From: Leptospira sp. 96542
Lineage (GTDB): Bacteria > Spirochaetota > Leptospiria > Leptospirales > Leptospiraceae
DNA length: 64,000 bases
Reading direction: 5' to 3'
Assembly (NCBI GenBank): GCA_029310945.1
Contig: JARJFC010000015.1
Location: 30,227-94,226, forward strand
The notes below the pieces were generated by a model. It made no database searches. It had not been told where the DNA came from and was given only the letters and a program-made list of their open reading frames with translations. The first letter of the stretch is position 1. Each line of letters begins with the position of its first letter. Below, in pieces: positions 46,445 through 54,620 of this stretch. A program made the translations under genes and the position numbers.

Positions 46445-47248
46445 ATGGCACAGCAAGCAACCCAAGTTTTAAATCCTACAATCGAAAAGGAAGCTTGGGA
46501 ACTCTATGAGGTGGGATCGACAGAAGATGTTCTGGTTTTATCCAAAAAGCACCCTGAAAATTTTTACGTCCAACACTTAAGTTATTTGTGTGCATATGAG
46601 TTGACTGGTCGCGGTTCCTTTCCTAGTCCCAAAGGGATATCCCCCTTGGCTCCGATGGTAGAGGCAATTGTTAATTTTGAATTGGGTAAGTATAAAGAAG
46701 CAGCAACAAGTGTGAACCTATATTTTGGTGTCGATTCAAACCCTATTTGTTTTTCTCTCATCCAGCTCGCACTTAAAATTTATTTCAGAGCAGATATTTA
46801 TGACAAAGCTTACAGCATCATTGTTAAATATAGAAAAACTTGGAATGATTTTTCGTTTATCAAAGAAGAAATTAGCTGTGCCTATTTTTTAAAAAGATAC
46901 GACGAAGTGATCCGAATTTTTCGAGATCATATGAAGGCATTGAACGATACCGAAATTCATAAATTGGTAGGTATGAGTTTACTTTTTTTGGACCGTCATA
47001 AGGAAGCAGGGCTTATCTTTGACAATATTCCTAATAAACTAAACCTACCAAGTTTTGAGGAAAAAAAGAAATCCTACGAAGCCATCTATGCTAAATTAGG
47101 TGGGATGGAAACCAATCAAACAAAACTCGATCATAAAGAACTTGAAGATATTGGTTTTGCTTATCTTTTTCATGGGGAATACGACAAAGCAGAGAAAATG
47201 TTTCTTACTCTTACCGAGAAACTAAAATCAAAACTCTGCAACGTGTAA
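46445..47248 (+). CDS. TPR-like cytoplasmic protein of unknown function
   Basis: The 267-residue protein has no signal peptide. Successive helix pairs of about 34 residues (around NFELGKYKEAATSVN, DIYDKAYSIIVKY, FLKRYDEVIRIFRDHM, FLFHGEYDKAEKMFL-like) resemble tetratricopeptide repeats, so it likely binds other proteins. The ribosome site AGAGAGG lies 6 bases before ATG 46445. It starts 59 bases after asnS. The 3' end overlaps the end of the convergent gene at 47211-48065 by 38 bases. Confidence 0.82.
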   Translation: MAQQATQVLNPTIEKEAWELYEVGSTEDVLVLSKKHPENFYVQHLSYLCAYELTGRGSFPSPKGISPLAPMVEAIVNFELGKYKEAATSVNLYFGVDSNPICFSLIQLALKIYFRADIYDKAYSIIVKYRKTWNDFSFIKEEISCAYFLKRYDEVIRIFRDHMKALNDTEIHKLVGMSLLFLDRHKEAGLIFDNIPNKLNLPSFEEKKKSYEAIYAKLGGMETNQTKLDHKELEDIGFAYLFHGEYDKAEKMFLTLTEKLKSKLCNV

Positions 47249-48065
47249 GGTTCTTTCTCGATTCGGGGTGGCTTAAAAATTTAGCTGCCTCGTCTGTGGG
47301 TAAAATCAAATCCGTTTGGTTTTTACCTGCGGTGCCCAAAGCCAAAACAAAATAGGGATTTTTACCCACTTTTTGTTCTACATTTTTTTCTGTATAATCC
47401 TTTCTGTACACAATGTACCCTGTTTCTATCACATAGGCTTCTTTTGTGTAAAGTGGTGAATATATATCTAAACCTCTGTCTGTTTGGATTTTTGGATATA
47501 AGGCTTGTTTTAGATCGAGGTGTCTTGCATCCACTATGAGTCCTGTAAATTCCACAGGCACTAGTTCCTCAGAAAAACTGGGAACTGGCTCTGTACCAAA
47601 ATCGCGGGGAAGTTGGGCTAGGATTCCCTCCTTACCTTTGATGGGAAGGCTTGCTTTCGCTTCTAAAATATTCTTTTTGAATTGGAAATCATAAGTTTCC
47701 TTTTCGCTACCGACATAGGAATTCAATTGTAATCTTGCTGGCTGGTGGATCTGGGTATATTCGAATACTGTATAATCAGAGTTAAAAAGAAGCGATTCCA
47801 GTCTTTGGCTGAGTTTCACTTTTAATTTTTCTTTTGCCTTTCTCCTTGCCAAAGAGTGAGCCTTACCTTGGCTTGTGGCCGTATTCTCTTTTCCAAAATT
47901 TGGATCGGTTTCATCAAATATAATCTTTGGAACTGTTTCCTTCACGGTGGCTGTGATGGAAAGATCAGTCCAATTAGTAGTGGTTTGGTAAAAATCAGTT
48001 TCGAGGGAAGGGTTTGGTATTACAGTCGTTATTACAAAAAAAAACAAAATCAAACTTCGTTTCAT
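47211..48065 (-). CDS. Secreted LPP20-like protein of unknown function
   Basis: From ATG 48065 (284 residues) the protein begins MKRSLILFFFVI, a signal peptide. GAGGAG lies 7 bases before this ATG; a TTG two codons upstream is less likely. After the signal, the segment AHSLARRKAKEKLKVKLSQRL with long surrounding linkers recalls proteins in which an N-terminal helical domain precedes a beta-rich C-terminal half with VEFTGLIVDARHL, a phrase seen in LPP20/FlgT-like envelope proteins. Function is unknown. It begins 3 bases after the DinG-like gene's stop, so the two may be co-transcribed. Confidence 0.75.
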   Translation of the reverse strand: MKRSLILFFFVITTVIPNPSLETDFYQTTTNWTDLSITATVKETVPKIIFDETDPNFGKENTATSQGKAHSLARRKAKEKLKVKLSQRLESLLFNSDYTVFEYTQIHQPARLQLNSYVGSEKETYDFQFKKNILEAKASLPIKGKEGILAQLPRDFGTEPVPSFSEELVPVEFTGLIVDARHLDLKQALYPKIQTDRGLDIYSPLYTKEAYVIETGYIVYRKDYTEKNVEQKVGKNPYFVLALGTAGKNQTDLILPTDEAAKFLSHPESRKNLTRCRVLILVSR

Positions 48066-48067
48066 AT

Positions 48068-50053
48068 TCAACTCCTCGGCAAATTGTCAAATTTCCTACG
48101 CAATTCTTCAAAATCTGTGACAAGGGGAACTCCCTTGGGTAAACTCATAATCACATTTTTCCCGTAGGATTTTGTATGGATCCGAGGATCGAGGATACTC
48201 ACCATACCTGTATCCGAACTGGATCTGATGAGTCGACCAAAACCTTGTCTGAGCAATAGACAGGTTTTTGGAACTTGCATTTCCCAAAATGGGCTTTTTC
48301 CTGATCGTTCCATATCTTCCATTTTCGCTTGTAACACTGGTTCTGTGGGAACCTGAAATGGAAGTTTTGTGACAATCACATTTCTAAGTTTATCACCCTT
48401 GATATCGACCCCTTGCCAAAAACTACTCACCCCAAACAGTACGGCATTCGGAGTGTTTAAAAATTCTTTTTTTGCTTGGATTGGTCCGAGTTTAGTCTGA
48501 GGCAAAATCGGAAATGGTAACTTTGCACTGAGGTCATCATAAATTTCGTTTAAGAGTTTGTTGGATGTAAACAATACAAACGCATCTCCCTCAGAAATGG
48601 TCAGAAGCCTTGCGATCCAATAGGAAAGATCAATTTTATTTCGATTTGGATCGGTTGTTGGATCCGCGATATTTTTGGGTACAAAAAGTAACGAATGGGT
48701 TTTGTATGAAAAAGGAGAACTGAGAGTTTTGGTCACAATATCAGAAGTTCCGATTTCTTTCGTAAAATATTGAAAATTTCCTGGAGTGGGTGAAATTGTG
48801 GCCGAAGTCATTACCACTGACTCCATATTTGGAAACAAGGTTTCAGAAAGTATTTCGTCCGTATTTTTTGGCTGGGAAAATAATAAATAATAAGGATCCT
48901 TTGCCGTTTGGCTTGGCGGTTCGATCCAAAACACTAAATTCGGATTTGTTTTACGGCGAAAATCAGATAAAAAACTGGAAGTTTTTTTGAAATTATTTGC
49001 CACCATTTCCAAACCGAGAGCAATTTCTTTTTCCTCGTTATCTTCACTATCTTTTTTGTAAACAGATGTTAGGCTGTCCAAAAGATTGACAATTTCTGCA
49101 AGAGAATTTTCGAGTGCTCCATCATCCAATTTGATTCGTTCCGTATGACGTTTTGAAAATTGAAATTGTAAGGGAATGGCCGAAAGTAGTAATCTGAAAA
49201 AATCATTCAAATAACCGAGAGAATTTTCCACCGCTGTTTTTATCTTTTCCTGATTTTTCAATTTCAAAACTAAACCAGATTTTTTTTCAGGAAAATGTAG
49301 GAAATGAAGTGAATTTAAAATCAAATCATGGCGAATTTCGGATCCAAAAGCTTTACCTATAATTTCAGGAAAAACGTGGGCTTCATCGATCACCAAATGT
49401 GAAAAAGGCGGTAGGATTTTAAAATCGTTAGCAAGATGGCTTGCAAGCAAGTGATGGTTTACAATGAGAATATTTGTTTTTTTCCATTTTTCCTTTTCTA
49501 AAAAATAATACGAACTAGAAAAATTTGGACAATTTCTCCCCAAACAATTGTCAGATTCCCGAGCTACACTAGCCCAAAATGGATTGGAAATAAAGCCGTC
49601 GTATTCACTCCGAATGCCTGTTTCTGTTTTGTTTTCCCAAGTTGTGAAGTGACCAATGGTTGCTTCCATTTCCACACCAAAATCACCACGGTCAATCACC
49701 TTACCATACTTTCGCTTACAGAGATAATTGTTTGCGCCCAAAGCCACCATAGCCTTGATTTCCACACCGAGTGCTTCTGAAACAAGCGGTATGTCTTTGT
49801 ACAATAATTGGTCTTGTAATGACTTTGTTTCTGTGGAGACAACAACGGTTGTTTCGTTTTCTAAAGAATACAAAGCACTGGGAATGAGATAAGCCAATGA
49901 CTTCCCAACACCAGTCCCTGCTTCGACCACTAGATTTTTGCCGAGTGAAAAAGCTGATTCAACAGCCGTGGCCATTTCTAATTGTTCTTTTCTGGTTTCG
50001 TAATCCTTCCAAAGATTGGGAAGATTCTTTGTAAAAACTGTATTCGAATCCAA
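48068..50053 (-). CDS. DinG/XPD-like superfamily 2 helicase with altered Fe-S ligand set
   Basis: The 661-residue helicase has Walker A EAGTGVGKS at 44-52, VIDEAH (DEAH), the late motif FGVSSFWQGVDIKG and a C-terminal LLRQGFGRLIR (motif VI). DinG/XPD proteins hold a 4Fe-4S cluster with four cysteines. Here Cys112, Cys170 and Cys175 are in the expected spacing, but the fourth position holds Ser181 (CPNFSSSYYF). It probably unwinds DNA or R-loops 5' to 3'. The start is TTG 50053, 4 bases after the stop of the 38-residue peptide gene. Confidence 0.89.
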   Translation of the reverse strand: MDSNTVFTKNLPNLWKDYETRKEQLEMATAVESAFSLGKNLVVEAGTGVGKSLAYLIPSALYSLENETTVVVSTETKSLQDQLLYKDIPLVSEALGVEIKAMVALGANNYLCKRKYGKVIDRGDFGVEMEATIGHFTTWENKTETGIRSEYDGFISNPFWASVARESDNCLGRNCPNFSSSYYFLEKEKWKKTNILIVNHHLLASHLANDFKILPPFSHLVIDEAHVFPEIIGKAFGSEIRHDLILNSLHFLHFPEKKSGLVLKLKNQEKIKTAVENSLGYLNDFFRLLLSAIPLQFQFSKRHTERIKLDDGALENSLAEIVNLLDSLTSVYKKDSEDNEEKEIALGLEMVANNFKKTSSFLSDFRRKTNPNLVFWIEPPSQTAKDPYYLLFSQPKNTDEILSETLFPNMESVVMTSATISPTPGNFQYFTKEIGTSDIVTKTLSSPFSYKTHSLLFVPKNIADPTTDPNRNKIDLSYWIARLLTISEGDAFVLFTSNKLLNEIYDDLSAKLPFPILPQTKLGPIQAKKEFLNTPNAVLFGVSSFWQGVDIKGDKLRNVIVTKLPFQVPTEPVLQAKMEDMERSGKSPFWEMQVPKTCLLLRQGFGRLIRSSSDTGMVSILDPRIHTKSYGKNVIMSLPKGVPLVTDFEELRRKFDNLPRS

Positions 50054-50057
50054 ATGA

Positions 50058-50174
50058 TCAATGCCTATTTTTAATCAGCAGATAAAGGCAAACAACGGTC
50101 AAACTCACAACAGAAAGTAAGGACAAAGTCATGATAGAAACACCTTGCCAATTGAGTGGGATGGATTCGCTCAT
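50058..50174 (-). CDS. MetS-like 38-residue membrane peptide paired with NSS transporter
   Basis: This short gene begins MSESIPLNWQGVSIMTLSLL and ends with KNRH. It has a polar, tryptophan-containing N-terminus, one hydrophobic helix of about 20 residues, and a basic end. Its ATG overlaps the TGA of the upstream NSS transporter by 4 bases (ATGA), which strongly suggests translational coupling. Small one-helix subunits such as MetS are known to be required partners of NSS-type methionine transporters (MetP/MetS in Corynebacterium). Homology to MetS is not proven here; the call is by size, topology and gene order. Confidence 0.72.
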   Translation of the reverse strand: MSESIPLNWQGVSIMTLSLLSVVSLTVVCLYLLIKNRH

Positions 50175-51760
50175 ATTTTGTCCGCCTCAGAACGATTTTG
50201 GAGAGCTTTTGTAACTAAGAGAAAAATAAAACCAAAAATTGCAAATAGGGAAAGCACCACAAAAAGTGATACCTTTGCCTTCATCCGAGCGTCTTCCACA
50301 TTTTCTCCTTTTAATTCTGCAAGCTCACCCATGAGATCCGGATTCATTTTATCAATGTATTCTGGCAGATTCATATAACAAAAAGAAACAAAAATGATGA
50401 GTAAAAACCAAGGTGTAATGTATTTTAAAATAAACCGAATGATCTTCGGAAACAAAATCAAACTCCCCTGATTGGCATCATTTGCACCTTTATCCACACC
50501 AATTTTAAAACAAAAAATTAAAATTTGTACAGATGCTAAAATATAAATCATAATGGTTCCGATATAAAAATCAGCAATATCAAGTGCCACAAAATCCTTG
50601 TTAAAGTAGACAATAGGAAAAGAGATTATAAATGTGAATAAAAACAAAAGTGTTGAGGATTTTTTTCGATCAATCCTAAAACCTTCTTCTAAAAACAAAA
50701 CACCTGGTTGTAACATTGTGATAGAAGAGGTGATAGCAGCCAAAAATAAAACCAGATACCACAAACCACCGAAAAAATTCCCACCAGGCATCATAGCAAA
50801 TACACTCGGCAAAGCAATGAAACCCATTCCAAAAGTACCGTAGGAAGTTACACTCATACCTAAAAACAAAAATGCAACAGGGATTGTGATCATACCACCA
50901 AACACAACTTCTGCGAATTGATTAATGGAAGCCGAACTCAAGCTTGATAACACCACATCATCTTTCTTTTTTAAAAAACTGGAAAATACAAGTGCGATTC
51001 CAAACCCAGTTGAGAGCGAAAAGAAAATTTGGCCAGCAGCACTGATCCAAACTTTGGGTTCCAATAATTTCGGCCATTGTGGATTCCACATAACAGCAAG
51101 ACCAGACTCAATGCCTGGGATTGTGAGCACACGAACCAAAATGATAGTTGCAGCGATACCCATAATGGGCATTGCAATTTTTGCGAATGACTCAAGTCCT
51201 TTGGAGAGACCACGATAAACGAGTAAAAAATTAAAAAATACGCATACTAAGAAAAATACAATAATCGGTCCATTGAGTGAATCCCCATTGCCCGTAGCAC
51301 CAGTTAGGTTCATAAAGAAAGTAGAAGCTTCTTTTGTGGTTTGGGCCTGGGTAAGAGAACTTAAATTCAGTCCGCCTGTAAAAAAATAATACGCATAGGC
51401 CAAACACCAAGATTCTATGAAAACATAGTAGACATAAATCATCACGGGAATCATCACCCCAATGGTTCCCGATAGTTTCAGAGGGAAACCTTTGAGATAC
51501 TCTCGGAAAATAAAGGGGGTAGAGTGGCCATGTTTGCCACCCATCCTTCCCATGGTCCACTCAGCCAAACAAACAGGAATTCCAAGAACTAAAAAGCTAA
51601 TGATATAAGGAACCATAAAGGCCCCACCACCATTTTGTGCGGCTTGGCCAGGAAACCTAAGGAAATTGCCGAGTCCTATGGCACCACTGGCCACAGCGAG
51701 GATGAGTCCAATGCGACTGGCCCAACCTTCTTCTTTTGGGTCTGTCTTCGTCTCTTTCAT
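50171..51760 (-). CDS. Neurotransmitter:sodium symporter (NSS) family transporter
   Basis: The 529-residue protein is a LeuT-fold sodium-coupled transporter with about 12 membrane segments. Family markers are WASRIGLILAVASGAIGLGNFLRFPGQAAQNGGG at the start (sodium site and unwound helix 1), LGIPVCLAEWTMGR in helix 2, and later SLSTGFGIALVFSSF. Substrate is probably an amino acid. It is co-encoded with a 38-residue membrane peptide at its 3' end, as in MetP/MetS systems. A double-HTH regulator gene ends upstream with its own terminator, so this gene needs its own promoter. Confidence 0.93.
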   Translation of the reverse strand: MKETKTDPKEEGWASRIGLILAVASGAIGLGNFLRFPGQAAQNGGGAFMVPYIISFLVLGIPVCLAEWTMGRMGGKHGHSTPFIFREYLKGFPLKLSGTIGVMIPVMIYVYYVFIESWCLAYAYYFFTGGLNLSSLTQAQTTKEASTFFMNLTGATGNGDSLNGPIIVFFLVCVFFNFLLVYRGLSKGLESFAKIAMPIMGIAATIILVRVLTIPGIESGLAVMWNPQWPKLLEPKVWISAAGQIFFSLSTGFGIALVFSSFLKKKDDVVLSSLSSASINQFAEVVFGGMITIPVAFLFLGMSVTSYGTFGMGFIALPSVFAMMPGGNFFGGLWYLVLFLAAITSSITMLQPGVLFLEEGFRIDRKKSSTLLFLFTFIISFPIVYFNKDFVALDIADFYIGTIMIYILASVQILIFCFKIGVDKGANDANQGSLILFPKIIRFILKYITPWFLLIIFVSFCYMNLPEYIDKMNPDLMGELAELKGENVEDARMKAKVSLFVVLSLFAIFGFIFLLVTKALQNRSEADKI

Positions 51761-51817
51761 TAGGGACTATAGAATGTGAAGGGAATTATGTGACAAAATC
51801 TTTTTGCAAGGAATGCG

Positions 51818-51847
51818 GAAAAAGCTAGGGTAAAGTCACCCTAGGCT
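51818..51847 (-). terminator. Intrinsic terminator of the double-HTH gene
   Basis: On the minus strand, AGCCTAGGGT, a six-base loop GACTTT and ACCCTAGCT form a stem with seven continuous pairs (CTAGGGT/ACCCTAG), followed by a run of T residues (CTTTTTCC). It lies about 20 bases after the double-HTH stop and upstream of the NSS transporter gene. It is one of the few classic Rho-independent terminators I see in this window. Confidence 0.7.
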
Positions 51848-51866
51848 ATTTTCCTATATTTTCAAT

Positions 51867-52280
51867 TTAGCCGAGGAACAGCTCTTTTTTTTCCATTTTC
51901 AATACTTTGGAAACTAAGTTTTTAAAATCTTCAGGTGGTTCCAATAGTCCCAATTCCACTTTGGAGAGGAAAGGGGTGGATACCTTTAATTTTTTTGCAA
52001 AGTCATATTGTTTGATGCCCATCTCACGACGAACAGCCCAAAGTTTATTTTTCAAACCATTGGAAAACTCAGGGTAGATGTCTTCCACAGCGCTTTCATT
52101 GAAAAGTTTATCAACAGAAGTTTTGAGATACTTGGCACAGGAAGTTTTAAACTTTTCAGTTGGTTCCTGGGCTCCCGTTTCAATCTTTGACAAATAACTC
52201 GGCGAAACACCCAAAGCCCTTGCCATATCATACTGTTTGATGCCCCTTTTTTTGCGTAGCATGTAAATGTGATTGTTCAT
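51867..52280 (-). CDS. Double-HTH (XRE-family) transcription regulator
   Basis: The 137-residue protein is made of two Cro/C1-type helix-turn-helix domains, at about 4-58 and 75-132. The copies are clearly related: GIKQYDMARALGVSPSYLSK matches GIKQYDFAKKLKVSTPFLSK, and EPTEKFK matches EPPEDFK. A strong ribosome site (GGGGGGAT) precedes ATG 52280. A monomer would bring two DNA-binding units, so it may bind a direct or inverted repeat without dimerising. The target is unknown; autoregulation is plausible given the promoter just upstream. It has its own terminator. Confidence 0.9.
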   Translation of the reverse strand: MNNHIYMLRKKRGIKQYDMARALGVSPSYLSKIETGAQEPTEKFKTSCAKYLKTSVDKLFNESAVEDIYPEFSNGLKNKLWAVRREMGIKQYDFAKKLKVSTPFLSKVELGLLEPPEDFKNLVSKVLKMEKKELFLG

Positions 52281-52298
52281 TTATCCCCCCTAACAGTC

Positions 52299-52326
52299 AG
52301 AATATGTCAAATATGGCAGAATTCAA
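52299..52326 (-). promoter_or_regulatory. Putative promoter of the double-HTH gene
   Basis: On the minus strand, TTGAAT (52326-52321) and TATTCT (52304-52299) are separated by 16 bases, and the transcript start would fall about 10 bases before the ribosome site of the HTH gene. The two hexamers match consensus at 4 of 6 and 5 of 6. The repeated ATAT half-sites (ATATTTGACATAT) between and over the -10 could be an operator. Confidence 0.4.
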
Positions 52327-52360
52327 GAAAAAAATTCCACCATACTCCTTTTTCCTAAAT

Positions 52361-53875
52361 TTAGATCGTAATTTCCTTCAAACGATCATTTGCGATCAAT
52401 AAATTGTAGGTCGTTTTGTATTCTGTAGCTTTATCCTTCACAATTAACTCTCTTTGTGATTTTTCCAAATCAGATTTCACTCGTTCACGAACACTGGCAA
52501 ATGGAATTGGTCTTCTATCCCGTGGGTTGTCTCCACTTTGCTCAGAATAAGCGTATAATTTTCCAGCTTCGTAAGTGTCGCGAACCTGTTCGTCGGTTAT
52601 TGAGAGAGGAATCGCAGAAATTTCTTGTGTGAACACGTTCAGCCCAACATTCCAACGAAGTTGTTCCAGTTGGTATCGGAATGAATCCGTTTTTTTGACA
52701 TCTGCAATTTCTGGGCTTGCTTCCGCCATCTTTCTTGGAATGATGATGGATTGTAAAATACTGAGTAACATGCCCACACGTTGTTTTTCATCCTTCATCT
52801 CACGTTTTAAAATACCAGGTAGTTTTTCATACTCTGCTACAAGTTCGATCCATTTGAAGGAAACCCCTTCTTTGGTTGTGTATAAAACCCGGTCAGCACC
52901 AAATGTTTTTGGATCCAATTGATCAAGTCGATTGGGAAGGTCAGTAGCTAGAACAATTCCCGTTGCTTCCCGGAGCCTGTTACTTTCTCTTTCATACAAA
53001 CCTTGTTCATATTGTTTTGAAAGCATCGAGGAAAACTCACGAGCCTTGTCTGCTTGGTTGCCTTGTGTCAAATACTCTATGGCTTGTTTGCTCTCAGCAT
53101 CTGGGTTTGCTTTTGCGTATTCTTCCGCTTCTTTTTGAAACGCTTCAAATTTTTTTGTTAAATAGACGGGCAACCTTTCTGGATGAACTTTCTCTTTTTT
53201 TAGGGCTCGAACCACATAAACGATGTTACTGTCATCATTTTCTGAATACGTGATAAACTCACCAGTGCCAATATTTGCAAGCTGTTTTAAAATTGGATCG
53301 AATGGGGTTTGTGCACAATTGGAACAGAAAGGGTCTAATTTTCCGGCCACAGGTTTGCGGTTGGAATCAGATGTAACGCTTGTTATTTCTTTTGCAATTT
53401 CAGAATCAGACATTTTGTTCAATTTGTTTTTAAGATCTTCTGCTTTTTGTTTGGTTGCGACTGGATCTTCCCCTCTGACCAACGCCATCTGCATTTCCAA
53501 AAATTCCATAGGGGAATTTTTGAGATTCTTCTTAACATACTCATCCAAATATGTTTTTAATATCATCGAGTGACCGATGGTTTCTACCACATTGTCTAGG
53601 TCAGCTTGCGATAATTTTCCTGATTTTACCATATCACCCAAAATGATTTTTTGGATGGCAATGTTTTCCAATAGGTTCGCTTGGACGTCAGCACCTACTG
53701 GTTGTTCCGGTTGGCCTGGTTGTTTGGAAGCCTCTAAAATAAACAAGAGTTCTCCTCGAGTGACAGTGCCACCATCATAGGTAGCCAAAATCTCAGAGTC
53801 CTTTGAACAGTTTTGGAATGATAGGAGGATCAAACCGAGTAAGCTAAACCCGGTAAGAAGGTTTCGTAATTTCAT
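52361..53875 (-). CDS. SurA/PpiD-like (peptidyl-prolyl isomerase-type) lipoprotein
   Basis: The 504-residue protein begins with a signal ending LLSFQNC, a spirochaete lipobox with Cys near residue 23. The next region, TYDGGTVTRGELLFILEAS, is the typical start of SurA/PrsA-type chaperones. A long helical domain follows (to about 170), a cysteine pair in FCSNCAQTP near 187, and beta strands around NIVYVVRALKKEKV at the position of a parvulin domain. The parvulin signature is weak, so it may be chaperone only. It probably helps fold outer-membrane proteins. Confidence 0.78.
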   Translation of the reverse strand: MKLRNLLTGFSLLGLILLSFQNCSKDSEILATYDGGTVTRGELLFILEASKQPGQPEQPVGADVQANLLENIAIQKIILGDMVKSGKLSQADLDNVVETIGHSMILKTYLDEYVKKNLKNSPMEFLEMQMALVRGEDPVATKQKAEDLKNKLNKMSDSEIAKEITSVTSDSNRKPVAGKLDPFCSNCAQTPFDPILKQLANIGTGEFITYSENDDSNIVYVVRALKKEKVHPERLPVYLTKKFEAFQKEAEEYAKANPDAESKQAIEYLTQGNQADKAREFSSMLSKQYEQGLYERESNRLREATGIVLATDLPNRLDQLDPKTFGADRVLYTTKEGVSFKWIELVAEYEKLPGILKREMKDEKQRVGMLLSILQSIIIPRKMAEASPEIADVKKTDSFRYQLEQLRWNVGLNVFTQEISAIPLSITDEQVRDTYEAGKLYAYSEQSGDNPRDRRPIPFASVRERVKSDLEKSQRELIVKDKATEYKTTYNLLIANDRLKEITI

Positions 53876-53908
53876 TTGGTTTCCTTATATTTTGTCTTTT
53901 GAATTGAT

Positions 53909-54193
53909 TTAATATTTGCGTACCGGTTTTTCCGGTTTTTTTGATTCTAAGGGAGGGGGAGTAGGGTTTTTAGGTGTTTCTTTGGGCATTCCCAAAGTTG
54001 TTCTGTCCACAGAAACTGTCAAAATTTCTGATTTTTGTTCCACCAATTTCTGCATTTCCGCTTGGAAGGTTTCTTTCAGGATGGGTGAGTATTCTCTGTC
54101 AGAGGCAATGCGATCCGTGAGTTTTTTCAATTCCACCACGTCTCGGTCAATTTCTTCGAGTTTTTTGTACAAATGTGCTACAGTGACCTTCAA
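53909..54193 (-). CDS. Small coiled-coil protein of unknown function
   Basis: The 94-residue protein has a charged helix (about 5-60) with a heptad pattern (HLYKKLEEIDRDVVELKKL), then a proline-rich tail (TPKNPTPPPLESKKPEKP) and no membrane segment. The start is TTG 54193 with a strong AGGAG site 6 bases before it. It lies 33 bases upstream of the SurA-like lipoprotein gene and divergent from a STAS gene across 73 bases. Function unknown. Confidence 0.72.
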   Translation of the reverse strand: MKVTVAHLYKKLEEIDRDVVELKKLTDRIASDREYSPILKETFQAEMQKLVEQKSEILTVSVDRTTLGMPKETPKNPTPPPLESKKPEKPVRKY

Positions 54194-54266
54194 ACTTGTC
54201 TCCTTCCAAAAGTTTTATTTACTTGCCATTGAGTGCAAGAATGAAATAAGAAAAGTATAAATTTTT

Positions 54267-54620
54267 ATGAGCCTCGACGATCTTGTAGTTTCGACAGAAA
54301 AGATAGATACCGTGTATGTCACCAAACTGCAGGGAAATCTGAACAATTTAACTGCCCAAAAATGCGTACAAACGGTCGCAAGTTCTCTCAAACATGGTGC
54401 TGTCATATTGGATTTGGAAGAATTGAATATGGTCACAACCCAAGGGATTTTGGCGTTCAAAACATTGAGTGAAGAGGCCTTTCTTAAAAAAAATAAAATC
54501 ATCCTCGTCAACCTACCTTTGAGTGTGCGCCAAGCATTTTCAATGGCAGGGGTTCGCAATCTCTTTCCAATTGCCGCCAATGAAGAGGCAGCCTTTAAAA
54601 TGGCATCAAGGAGTCGTTAG
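54267..54620 (+). CDS. STAS-domain protein with non-canonical phospho-acceptor loop
   Basis: The 117-residue protein has the alternating strand/helix pattern of STAS domains (VYVTKLQGNLNNLTAQKCV, AVILDLEELNMVTTQGILAF, KIILVNLPLSVRQAF). The loop that normally reads DSSG is TTQG, so the usual serine phosphorylation target is missing, although a threonine is next to it. It may bind a kinase or a phosphatase without being phosphorylated in the standard way. Its stop overlaps the GTG start of the next membrane gene by one base (TAGTG). Confidence 0.82.
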   Translation: MSLDDLVVSTEKIDTVYVTKLQGNLNNLTAQKCVQTVASSLKHGAVILDLEELNMVTTQGILAFKTLSEEAFLKKNKIILVNLPLSVRQAFSMAGVRNLFPIAANEEAAFKMASRSR

